Assembly: GCF_042686125.1 (NCBI RefSeq)
Contig: NZ_JBHUOV010000008.1
Location: forward strand, 1 to 64,000
DNA from: Oceanihabitans iliipiscarium
Lineage (GTDB): Bacteria > Bacteroidota > Bacteroidia > Flavobacteriales > Flavobacteriaceae
DNA: 64,000 nt
Reading direction: 5' to 3'
The position numbers and the translations under genes were made by a program. Numbering within the stretch: the first letter of the stretch is position 1; every line of letters starts with the position of its first letter. The notes beneath the pieces were generated by a model that was not told where the DNA came from, did no database searches, and worked only from the letters and a program-made list of their open reading frames with translations. Positions 1-9,600 of this stretch are shown here, one piece after another.

Positions 1-3000
1 GTGTTTTTAGTAGAGTTTCCACCAGCATTCCAGTCTAAACCAGGATTGTTACCAATGATACCTAAGATGTCAATAGCATTACCATTGTTATCTAATGATA
101 CGGCATCATTACCATTCCACATAATACCATTAATTAAATCCACATTACCAGTAGCTTCAGCATCAGAGAACTGTTGACAGATTACATAGGTATCATCATT
201 AGCGATAGATCCTAATAGAGGCCAAACTTGTGGTGTTGTAATTCCATTAAAATAAATAGATATACTGTAGTTACCAGTAAGTTCAACAGTATTACCAGTA
301 CCATTATATATTTCTATACAATCGTTAGCATCTGGTCCATCAATATATTGAGAGATAATTAAATCACTTAAATCCCCACCAGTATCCGCACATGTAAAGT
401 CAGCAGAACTATTTCCGTCGATAGTATATGAAGCAATACCACAGTTATCAGAGGAATTATCATCTAATTGACTAGCAGTTACATTAACTTCACCATTACC
501 GTCTAATACAACAGTAATAGCAGCACAATTAACGTTAGGCGCTTCATTATCATCAACAGTTACATCAAAGCTACAAGTAGCAGTGTTACCACCAGCATCA
601 GTAACTACAAACGTGTTGGTAGTTGTTCCAACAGGGAACATTGTACCAGAAGGTAATCCTTCTGTTTGAGTAATTACAGAGTTTGGACAGTTAGCATCAG
701 CGTCAATAGTGAATTCAACTACAGCACCACATTCACCTAAATCCGTATCTACTTCAATGTCCTCTGGACACGAAATAGTTGGTCCATAGATTTCATATAC
801 GGCAGGATTACGACAACCAGGTAATGCTACACATTCTGCATAGAAAGTATAAGAACCAATAGTATTTGTATTTCCACCAGGTAAGTAAGCTGCAGGATCG
901 AAAGAAGAACCTGTACCAATAACCTCAGTACTAGTTTCAGTTGCGTACCAAAGAATATTACCAGGAATATCATAAGAAACAGTTATCGTGATGTTTGTAA
1001 TATTAGCATCAGCAGAGCTTGTTCCATCATTATAAGTTTCTCTAAATCTGAACGTCCAATCCCCAGAAGGATCATCTGCTCCCCAAGAACCAATATTAGC
1101 ATCAGTAATTGTACCACCACTAGTTAAAGTAGAAGGTTGTAAATCGGTTTGCACAGCTCCAGATGGAGGTGTTGCTTCAACACGCATTTCACTTCTCCAA
1201 GATCCGCCAAGGGTAGTATAAGATATCATAACTTCTGTATTTGTTATGATAGCACCCGTTGGAAGTGTTGGGAAAGTAATATTTATAGGTGTATTATCAG
1301 CATAAGTATCACTAGCTGTTCCGCCAGGATTTAAACCAGATTCACCACCAGAACCTGTAGCACTAGCACTTGGCATAGTTTCAGGACAAACAGTTGAGAC
1401 TTCAAATGCTTGAGTATCACCAGCACATACAGAAACCGTTTCTATTCTTGGAAGATCGTTGTCAATTGTTACAACAAAGCTATCTTCAGCAGTACAGTTT
1501 CCATTATCAGCAAATACATAAACTGTTGTAGTTTCTGTAATTGCAGCACCAACAGCTAATGCGTCACCAGTTCCATTAGGACCAGTGTAATATGCACCAT
1601 CAGCTATAATTGCAGGTAAGTTATAAGAATCACATGTTAATACATCTTCTGGAGCAATAGCTACAGTTTGTGGATGTATTGTGAAATCTACAGCCGTACG
1701 ACAAGCCGGAGCTGTTGAACAAGCAGCATAAAGTGTATAAATACCAGGAGTATCTGTATTACCACTAGGTAAAAATGCAATAGGGTCAAAAGTATTGCCA
1801 GAAGCAATTGATGAACCACCAGTAGCATTAGTATACCAGTTTATTACACCAACATCTTCAACTAAATATGTTACTGTTATCGTAATATCAGTAATATTAG
1901 CATCTACTGTAGTGCCACCGTCATTATAACTTTCTTTAAATCTAAAAGTCCAATCTCCAACAGGGCTATCAGAACCCCAAGATCCTAAGTCGGCATCTAA
2001 AGTTGTACCACCTAGCCCAGTACCTGGTGCTAAGTCAGTTTGCACAGCTCCAGATGGAGGTGTTGCTTCAACTCTAAGTTCACTTTGATAAGAACCACCA
2101 TTAGTTTCAAAAGAAATTTGAACACTAGTTCCTGTTGCAACTGCTCCAGCTGGTAATGCAGGTACAGTAATATTAATAGGAGTATTGTCTGCATAAGTAT
2201 CAGTACCAGTACCAGTTGTTGGGTTTAAACCAGAAGTACCACCAGAACCAGAATACGATATTGAAGTTTCTTGAAGACCTATTCCACAAGCAGCAGAAGC
2301 ACTAACTGTTTGACTAGCATCGCCAGCACAAATTTCAGCGCCAGTGGTTGTAGGGTATGTATCTCCAATAATTATAGAGAAACTTCCTTGAGCAGTACAA
2401 TTTGGAGTAGTAAAGCTTTCAGCAAAGACGTATAAAACAACAGATTCTTCAATTATATCACCACCTTCATATTCTTCACCATCTCCATCAGGTTCAGTGA
2501 AATAACCACCTTCATCTAGTTCTTCTAACTCTACAGGGCCACATGCCACTATATTGTCAGGAACTACTATTTCTGGTAATTCAAGAATTTCAAATTCAGT
2601 TGCTGTACGACATTCATTTTGAGTAGAACACGCTGCATAGAAAGTATATACACCTGGAGTATTTGTGTCACCATTCGGTAAGAATGGAACAGGGTCAAAT
2701 GTATCACCAGTAGCAAGTATTGTTCCTCCAACATCATCAGCATACCATTGTATTTCAGGAGTACCACCAGATACTATATAGTCTACAACGATTGTCATAT
2801 TTGTTACAGTTGCATCTACAGTAGTCCCACCATCATTATATGTGTCCATGAATCTGAATGTCCATGTACCATCTACACTAGGGTAATCTATATTATTGAA
2901 ATCACCTATAAAGTTACCTGAAGATCCAGGTGCTAAGTCTGTTTGAACAGCACCACTAGGAGGGGTTACTTGAATTCTAAACTCTGTAGGGAAGGTACTT

Positions 3001-6000
3001 GTATATTCAACATATACCGTAGTATTTTGAACTACTGCACCAGGAGGTAAAGTAACATCCATATCCATTCTGTAAGCTTCGTTATCTGCATAAGAGTCTC
3101 CACCAGTACCAAAACCAGTACCATGACCAGATTCTCCACCAGCATCAGTAACTGATACATTTCCTGAAGTATCTCCAGCTTCACAAGTTGTGAATGCTTC
3201 TAATAGAGCAGTACCACCACCTAAACAAGTTGCTGCACCTTCAGTTGAAACAGGGTTAGGACAAGCAGGAGGAGGAACTAAAGTTGGTAATAAACACCAA
3301 GAAAGTAAAGTTCCGTCATCACCACCAGCATCATCAACAATACTTAATGTCCAAGTACCATCAAAAACATCGTATAAGAAATCACTTAAATTTCCTGTTG
3401 GTTGAAAAACACCAATAAGCGGTCCTGTTCCAGTACAATCTACAGGAGTACCTTGATCATCTAAGATGATATTCAAATTATCATCACCAAAACATTGGTC
3501 AAAGAAAAGATCTACAACCGTTCCTTCTGGACTTGTTAAAGTGATATCTAAATCACCAATATATGTATGATCGATAGCAATTGCGACATTTAAATCATCA
3601 ATTACGTTTCCTCCAGTACCAGTTACTACTATAGTACTTACAGGATCATTTGCATCGTCAATAGCATATTGATCTGTACTTGTATATGCACCGCAATCGT
3701 CTGTTGGTACAGGAGTACAATCTTCAGGCGCTTGGAATAGCGCTAATGCTTCAAAAGTACAGAATGCCTCTTGAGAAAAACTTACATTAACATCAACGAT
3801 TTGGCTATCAGCTGGTAAATCTGTTAAAGTTACTGTCTGTGGACTTGTTTCAATAGTAAAAGATTGACCATTCACATCTAGTGTACCAGAAGCTGGTGCA
3901 TCATTATATGTAATAATAATATCTTGAGAGTAAGTTATAGTTGTTTCATCACAAGGTGATTGTGTTCCAGCAGTTACATCTGTAATCGTACACGCAGGAG
4001 CAACAAAACAAGATACATCCCAATCTAAAGGCACATATCCATTGGCTTCACAACTTACTGAGCTGTCACTATCCATTCTCATGAATACAGATCCAGAGTT
4101 AGCAATTACTGTAACGCCAGTCATATCAGTTAATCCAGCATTAAATAATTCTATTCCAGAGTCGTCTGTACCATCATAAATTTCAATATCGTCACAGCAA
4201 GATTCCATTTGTCCAGCATTAAATGATACTAATAAAGGACCACCATCTGAGCTTGAATAACTCCAAGACGTAGTGTCATCAGAATTTCCATAACAGAAAG
4301 TTGTGTTTCTAACTTCTGATGTTGAGCAATCTATAGGAGGGATACACTCACCTGGAGCAGTAAAAACTGCAGTCTCAGCATAAGAACATAATAATAAGTC
4401 CGTGAATACTGCATTTACATCAACATCTAATTCATCAGCCAATAAGCCTGTAAGAGTTACAGTTTGTGGGCTTCCTGTTATAGGAAATAACTGACCGTTT
4501 ACATCTAAACTTCCTGTAGCAGGAGCATCGTTATAGGTTACAACAATATCTTGAGAATATGTAGAAGTTACACCATCATAAGAGCAAGGTGCTTGAGCTC
4601 CAGCTGCAATATCAGTAATTGCACAATCTGGAGGAGTAATTACAGTAGGGAATAAACACCAAGAAATTAATGTTCCGTCGTCACCGCCTGCATCATCTTC
4701 TACGGTTAGAGTCCATGTCCCATCAAATATTTCACCATTAAAATCGCTTAAATTTCCTTCAGGGCTAAAAGTTCCAGTAAATGGAGCTGTTGCACCAACA
4801 ATAGAAGTCGCAGCATCATCGTCAAAAACAGTATTTTCGTAGTTGTCTCCACCACCACCATTATCGGTAGTAAGTTCAACAACAGTACCATTTGGACTTG
4901 TAAGAGTAATATCAACATCGCCTGTAAAAGTGTGAGGTAAGTTAATTGCTACATCTAAGTCAGAAATAATATCAGTTGGCGATAATGCAACTGTTAAATT
5001 GTCTATAACTGGAGAACCATTAGTTACGGTTGCACCAGGAGTACTAGTGAATGCTCCACCACAAACATCTACAAAAGCAGGTTCAGTAGTGATACATACA
5101 TCGAAAGTCGTGTCTTGACCAGATGTACTTGTCCAAGAATATACTCTAAGTAAATATGTGTTCCCAATAGTTAAACCAGTTATTGTACTTGAGTTAGGAT
5201 CACTACATGATAAATTTGTAAGTGAACCAGAAGTCCCTTCCCACACTGAGTGGTATAAGTCAGTTGTTGAACCAGCAACATTAAGTAGTGAAATGTTTTG
5301 TGTTTCACCTAAAGCAACAAAAGAGTACCATACGTCATCATCTTCGGTACCACCACAAGCAGTAGTGTTTTCACCAGATGCAGTTGCATTTTCAATTGTT
5401 CCTGAAGTTGTATCTGTACAATTAAGGTCTGCATTAACTGTTAAAACTTCTGCACCATCAATTGTGTTGTTAGCAGGTGGCGCTGGAGGCGTACCTATAC
5501 ATACATCAAAAGTTGTGTCTTGTCCAGCTGTACTTGTCCAAGAGTAAACTCTAAGTAAATAAGTGTTTCCAGGAGTTAGACCCGAAGCTATACTAGAATT
5601 AGGGTCACTACATGATAAATTAGTAAGAGCACCACAAGCACCTTCCCACACTGAGTGGAATAAATCGGTTGTTGAACCTGAAACATTAAGTAAGTCTATC
5701 GTATGAGTAGAACTTGATGCCACAAAAGAATACCATACATCATCATCTTCAGTACCAGAACAAGTAGTTGAGTCTTCACCAGAGTCTGATGCCAAATTAA
5801 TGGTTCCAGAAGTCACTACTGAACAACTTTCATCGGTATTAACTGATATTACTTCTGCATCGATACAAAAGTTATTAGCAGGTGGTGTTGCCGGAGCAAC
5901 TTCTGCAGCATTAAGACAGAATTGACCCGGACTCTGAGGAGTTGGGTATGTCGAAATGTGAATGTAATACGTCACACCAGCTGTTAGACCAATTGTTAAC

Positions 6001-6359
6001 AGGCTTTTTGAACTAGTACTACTATTAGCGCTGCCAACACAAGTTCCTCCAGTTGGAGTTCCTTCAGTTACCATCATACCTGACCAGGTATTTGATGTTG
6101 TTAAGTCTAGTTGAAGTGCACTTCCATTTCCTACATAGGAGAAAATGTAATCGTCACCACCACTATAGCTTGCAGAACAAACGTTTCCGTCTGTATTATC
6201 AAATCCTGTAGGGTCTCCGGAGTTTGCACCTCCACTAGTACCTACGCAGTTTGAATCAATCACCAATGGTTGCGCAAGCGCGACCGTAGAATGATCCTGT
6301 GCATACGATTGCCAGGAGACGGCAAGCAGCACAAAAAGTAATAATGTAAATTTTTTCAT
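1..6359 (-). CDS. Giant multidomain secreted protein, C-terminus beyond window
   Basis: The reading frame is open from the ATG at 6359 to the left edge, giving about 2,119 residues without the C-terminus. Seen: a signal peptide (MKKFTLLLFVLLAVSWQSYAQ); two N-terminal modules carrying DDDVWYSFVA near residues 205 and 340; a proprotein-convertase P-like domain at about 450-575; a CUB-like domain at 680-780; a second P-like domain at 890-1015; three similar units of about 300 residues between 1070 and 1850; a HYR-like domain at 1860-1940; and a lamin-tail-like segment from about 1985 to the edge. These are adhesion or surface domains typical of flavobacterial T9SS cargo. The sorting domain should lie outside the window, so T9SS export is inferred. 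No catalytic domain was recognised. The gene is codirectional with the next giant gene but separated by 328 bp. Confidence 0.88.
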   Translation of the reverse strand, partial: MKKFTLLLFVLLAVSWQSYAQDHSTVALAQPLVIDSNCVGTSGGANSGDPTGFDNTDGNVCSASYSGGDDYIFSYVGNGSALQLDLTTSNTWSGMMVTEGTPTGGTCVGSANSSTSSKSLLTIGLTAGVTYYIHISTYPTPQSPGQFCLNAAEVAPATPPANNFCIDAEVISVNTDESCSVVTSGTINLASDSGEDSTTCSGTEDDDVWYSFVASSSTHTIDLLNVSGSTTDLFHSVWEGACGALTNLSCSDPNSSIASGLTPGNTYLLRVYSWTSTAGQDTTFDVCIGTPPAPPANNTIDGAEVLTVNADLNCTDTTSGTIENATASGENTTACGGTEDDDVWYSFVALGETQNISLLNVAGSTTDLYHSVWEGTSGSLTNLSCSDPNSSTITGLTIGNTYLLRVYSWTSTSGQDTTFDVCITTEPAFVDVCGGAFTSTPGATVTNGSPVIDNLTVALSPTDIISDLDVAINLPHTFTGDVDITLTSPNGTVVELTTDNGGGGDNYENTVFDDDAATSIVGATAPFTGTFSPEGNLSDFNGEIFDGTWTLTVEDDAGGDDGTLISWCLFPTVITPPDCAITDIAAGAQAPCSYDGVTSTYSQDIVVTYNDAPATGSLDVNGQLFPITGSPQTVTLTGLLADELDVDVNAVFTDLLLCSYAETAVFTAPGECIPPIDCSTSEVRNTTFCYGNSDDTTSWSYSSSDGGPLLVSFNAGQMESCCDDIEIYDGTDDSGIELFNAGLTDMTGVTVIANSGSVFMRMDSDSSVSCEANGYVPLDWDVSCFVAPACTITDVTAGTQSPCDETTITYSQDIIITYNDAPASGTLDVNGQSFTIETSPQTVTLTDLPADSQIVDVNVSFSQEAFCTFEALALFQAPEDCTPVPTDDCGAYTSTDQYAIDDANDPVSTIVVTGTGGNVIDDLNVAIAIDHTYIGDLDITLTSPEGTVVDLFFDQCFGDDNLNIILDDQGTPVDCTGTGPLIGVFQPTGNLSDFLYDVFDGTWTLSIVDDAGGDDGTLLSWCLLPTLVPPPACPNPVSTEGAATCLGGGTALLEAFTTCEAGDTSGNVSVTDAGGESGHGTGFGTGGDSYADNEAYRMDMDVTLPPGAVVQNTTVYVEYTSTFPTEFRIQVTPPSGAVQTDLAPGSSGNFIGDFNNIDYPSVDGTWTFRFMDTYNDGGTTVDATVTNMTIVVDYIVSGGTPEIQWYADDVGGTILATGDTFDPVPFLPNGDTNTPGVYTFYAACSTQNECRTATEFEILELPEIVVPDNIVACGPVELEELDEGGYFTEPDGDGEEYEGGDIIEESVVLYVFAESFTTPNCTAQGSFSIIIGDTYPTTTGAEICAGDASQTVSASAACGIGLQETSISYSGSGGTSGLNPTTGTGTDTYADNTPINITVPALPAGAVATGTSVQISFETNGGSYQSELRVEATPPSGAVQTDLAPGTGLGGTTLDADLGSWGSDSPVGDWTFRFKESYNDGGTTVDANITDITITVTYLVEDVGVINWYTNATGGSSIASGNTFDPIAFLPSGNTDTPGIYTLYAACSTAPACRTAVDFTIHPQTVAIAPEDVLTCDSYNLPAIIADGAYYTGPNGTGDALAVGAAITETTTVYVFADNGNCTAEDSFVVTIDNDLPRIETVSVCAGDTQAFEVSTVCPETMPSASATGSGGESGLNPGGTASDTYADNTPINITFPTLPTGAIITNTEVMISYTTLGGSWRSEMRVEATPPSGAVQTDLQPSTLTSGGTITDANIGSWGADDPSGDWTFRFRETYNDGTSSADANITNITITVSYDIPGNILWYATETSTEVIGTGSSFDPAAYLPGGNTNTIGSYTFYAECVALPGCRNPAVYEIYGPTISCPEDIEVDTDLGECGAVVEFTIDADANCPNSVITQTEGLPSGTMFPVGTTTNTFVVTDAGGNTATCSFDVTVDDNEAPNVNCAAITVVLDGNGEVNVTASQLDDNSSDNCGIASYTIDGNSSADFTCADTGGDLSDLIISQYIDGPDANDCIEIYNGTGNTVELTGNYSISIYFNGITTPQVWPLLGSIANDDTYVICQQFSDAEATGNVDLINGIMWNGNDAVSLDNNGNAIDILGIIGNNPGLDWNAGGNSTKN

Positions 6360-6687
6360 AATTTAAATTAGTTAGTTAATAAAATAGCATGTTTGAAACT
6401 GAATAAGTTTCAAATACCTTAAATTAGAAGTAAGTTATGAAAGAAAAGGGGGACTAAATCTTTTATATGAATCCATGAAAAAACAAAGAATTTTATTGAA
6501 TCACAGATTGTCTAAGTTAGAAATACAAATTAATTTATTATATATATCAAGCTAGTTTTCGATAATATGTAATAAATGTTAGTTGAACTTCAACTATTTA
6601 TATGTTTTCAAATATACATTTTTAAAATTAAATTTTAACATTTTTTTATAATTCGTTTTTTTGTTTACTTAAAAACATAATGTATTC
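6360..6687. other. Intergenic region upstream of the leftmost giant gene
   Basis: This 328-bp AT-rich gap separates two minus-strand giant genes and should hold the promoter of the left one. I see no convincing ORF, and no exact TAnnTTTG box on the minus strand close to the start. The only clear structure is the inverted repeat at 6392-6414. Confidence 0.6.
6392..6414 (-). promoter_or_regulatory. Inverted repeat in the 5' region of the giant gene
   Basis: A perfect 9-bp inverted repeat (TTTGAAACT, 5-nt loop GAATA, AGTTTCAAA) lies 33 bp upstream of the ATG at 6359. It could be an mRNA leader hairpin or an operator. There is no adjacent T-run as expected for a terminator. Confidence 0.45.
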
Positions 6688-9600
6688 CTAATATTTAACT
6701 ATTACTTTTTTGTTAACTATACCTATTGAAGTTTCCACTTTAATTACATAAGCACCTTCAGATACATTCTTTACAGGTATGGTAAACTCATTAGTCATTG
6801 ATGTATTAGTATTGTCCCAAGACTTTAATCTTTGGCCTAGTATATTAATAAGATAGACTTGTTGTGCATCAATAGAAGGTGGGATCTTAATATATATTTC
6901 ACTAGAATCTTGAAGATAATTTATTATAACTTGTTGTAGAGTTTCGTCTTCAACTGACAATGAGGAGTTGTCGTCTGTGAAAGTAATATAAAATCTATTA
7001 AGGTATTCATTAGGCTCTAAGTGACTGGTAAAAGTTAATTCATCATTTAGAGTAGTATAAGAATCTAATAATGCATCATATACAAAAACATTAATATCCT
7101 CATCAAAGTTTTCAAGTTCTTGCAATGAAATTTCGACTGATCCAGAAGAATTTAAAAACATCCCTAGAGGATATCGTTTATCTTCATCAAAATGGCCAAC
7201 ACCTTGAATAACATGTTTTATATTATTTATCATCCATGACATGTCATTTGGAAACATCTCAGTGTTTATAGCATCGTATCCATAGTCGATACCATCTGTA
7301 GCTAAATCATTAGGAATAAAAGCAAGTAATAAAGGTCTAACCGCACCTTCTGGAGTTTTAAAGTTAAGTCTAAGGCGTTTTATTAAAGGCTCTTCAGAGG
7401 AAGGGTTTCGATGACTTGATCTAATAAATACTGAGCCGTTATCAGCAGCACCAGTTACTGCTTCTTTAACAAAAATACGCTGATCGTTTTCAAAAAGAAT
7501 AGTGCCACCAGTAGCATTTGATTCGACAAAGAATCCTTGACTAATAGGAATATAGCGTTCAGGAATTTTTGCAGGAGAGCCAAGTCCACTTATTAAGGCA
7601 GGTGAAATCGCACCATTACCTCCTGATAAATTGTAGCTGGCATAACCACCTTCATAATCACTTAAGACATGTGAATTGTTTGATACGTAATGTTCCCAGA
7701 AGTATAAAGTTCCAAGAGTACTACTACTATTATCATTTATAAACTCATGGGCGTCGATAGCTGAAGGGTATGGGTTTCCTATTAAGGCTTGGTTTCCAGC
7801 AACAATTGGTGTTGTAATATTTCCATTATTAGGTTTTCCAATAAAAACATAGTTTTGTTCGCTAGTGGCGCTTCCGCTTCCTTTCATTGTAAATCCAAGA
7901 CCCACATTTAGTGAAGAATTTTCATCTAATTGAACCCAACTCGCATAGGAATCAATAGGATAGTTTTCAAAGCTGTATAACCATCTGTTGCTTAATGTTA
8001 TAGGGTTGGTGGTTCCTGCTGCGTCATGGCTGGTTGTCCATAATATGTTTTGAGGGTTAGTCGCTGTAGTGCCATCATGTAATACCGAGCCAATAGTATA
8101 GGTGTTTGTTCCATTGTTTACAGGGGAACTCCAATAATTATAATTATAAAGATTAGTAGTGCCTTGTTGATCGCGTTCTAAAACTCCAGAACTTAAATCG
8201 TCGACAATACTTCCTGTGTCTTGAATTAATTGAGATTCGCCTACTAGGTCTAATACACCATCGACTTTTAAATACTGTGTTAAGCGTAAACTTTGGCCAT
8301 CTAATGCATCAGAATTATCAACAGTAAATTTATTATTAATAATATCTAATCCATATAAAATGATATCATTATCCCTTGCAATAACATTGTGAGATGTTCT
8401 AACAATGTTCCAGTCAATAGGAGTTGATCCATCTATACTTATACTGTTTGGGAGCTGTTGTACATTGCCATATAGCCAAGTAATTGGGCTAAAGAATCCA
8501 CCATTTCTGGTTGATAAATAAGGTAATGGTGCAGATTCTGCTTGATCCGTTACCATGTTTCTTAATCTACCATTTATACCTGAATTTCCATTAGATAATA
8601 ATTCTCCAGCAAAAATATCAGTGGCTTGATTCATTTGATAATACCCGTAAAGATCAATCCAATTTAAGCTTCCAATGTTTATAGGAACCACAGAACCTCT
8701 TAATGGCCCAGAATTGTCCTCAACTTCTTGATTCATCATTGCACGAATTTCATTTACAGTTAATGCTTTATCCCAGACGCGTAATTCATCAAGTGTTCCA
8801 CTAAAATAATTTAGTGGCCTAAATGGAGGTATTAATTTTTGATCCATAGCACCTATTACACAATCACTTGTGTTTGAAATAGGCAGACTGCCTGTTGTAC
8901 TATTCATTTCAACACCATCTATATATAAGGTATAAACACTACCATTATAGGTTACTGCAATATGATACCAAGTGTTGGATGCGATAGCGTAAGGCGAAGA
9001 TAAAGATTGACCGTTATTCCAATTAAATGAAACAATATTATTTACAACCCTTAAATCATAACCGTCTAATAAATCATTAGCTTCTCGTTTAGAAAAAATA
9101 GTTTGAACATTAGCAGAGTTAATATCTGTTTTTGCCCAAATTTCAATAGAAAAAGCGGATGAAAAATTGTAAGAGTCTCTAAATGTAATATTGTCATCTA
9201 CACCATCAAAATCAATGGCATTACAACCAACAAAAGTTATGGTCATAGAATCTGAAGTGTCTACACAAGGATCTGGATTATCTATACTCCAAGTTAACAC
9301 ATAAGTTTCTCCTACATCACCAGTAAAAGTAGATGTAGGGCTTGTTGGATCAGAAAAACTAAATCCAGAGGTTTGCCCCGAAGTTACTGTCCATAAAGTT
9401 GTAGCGCCACTTCCAGTTACGGGGTCTGCCGCTAGTGTAACGGTTGTATTTGTACAAACTGAATTAGATACATCTGGACCAGCTTCAGCAGGAGGATTGT
9501 AATCGCTAACAGCAATAAAGAGGCTGTTACTTACAACAGGACCAGCACATGCTGATAAACTAGAAGTTATTAAAACAGTTATTTCATCTCCATCAGCTAA

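Noticed and set aside
5158..5547. Plus-strand ORF of 129 codons inside the leftmost giant gene
   Set aside because: It is antisense to a continuous domain-rich frame and its translation shows only mirrored Val/Ser/Pro bias without a recognisable domain.
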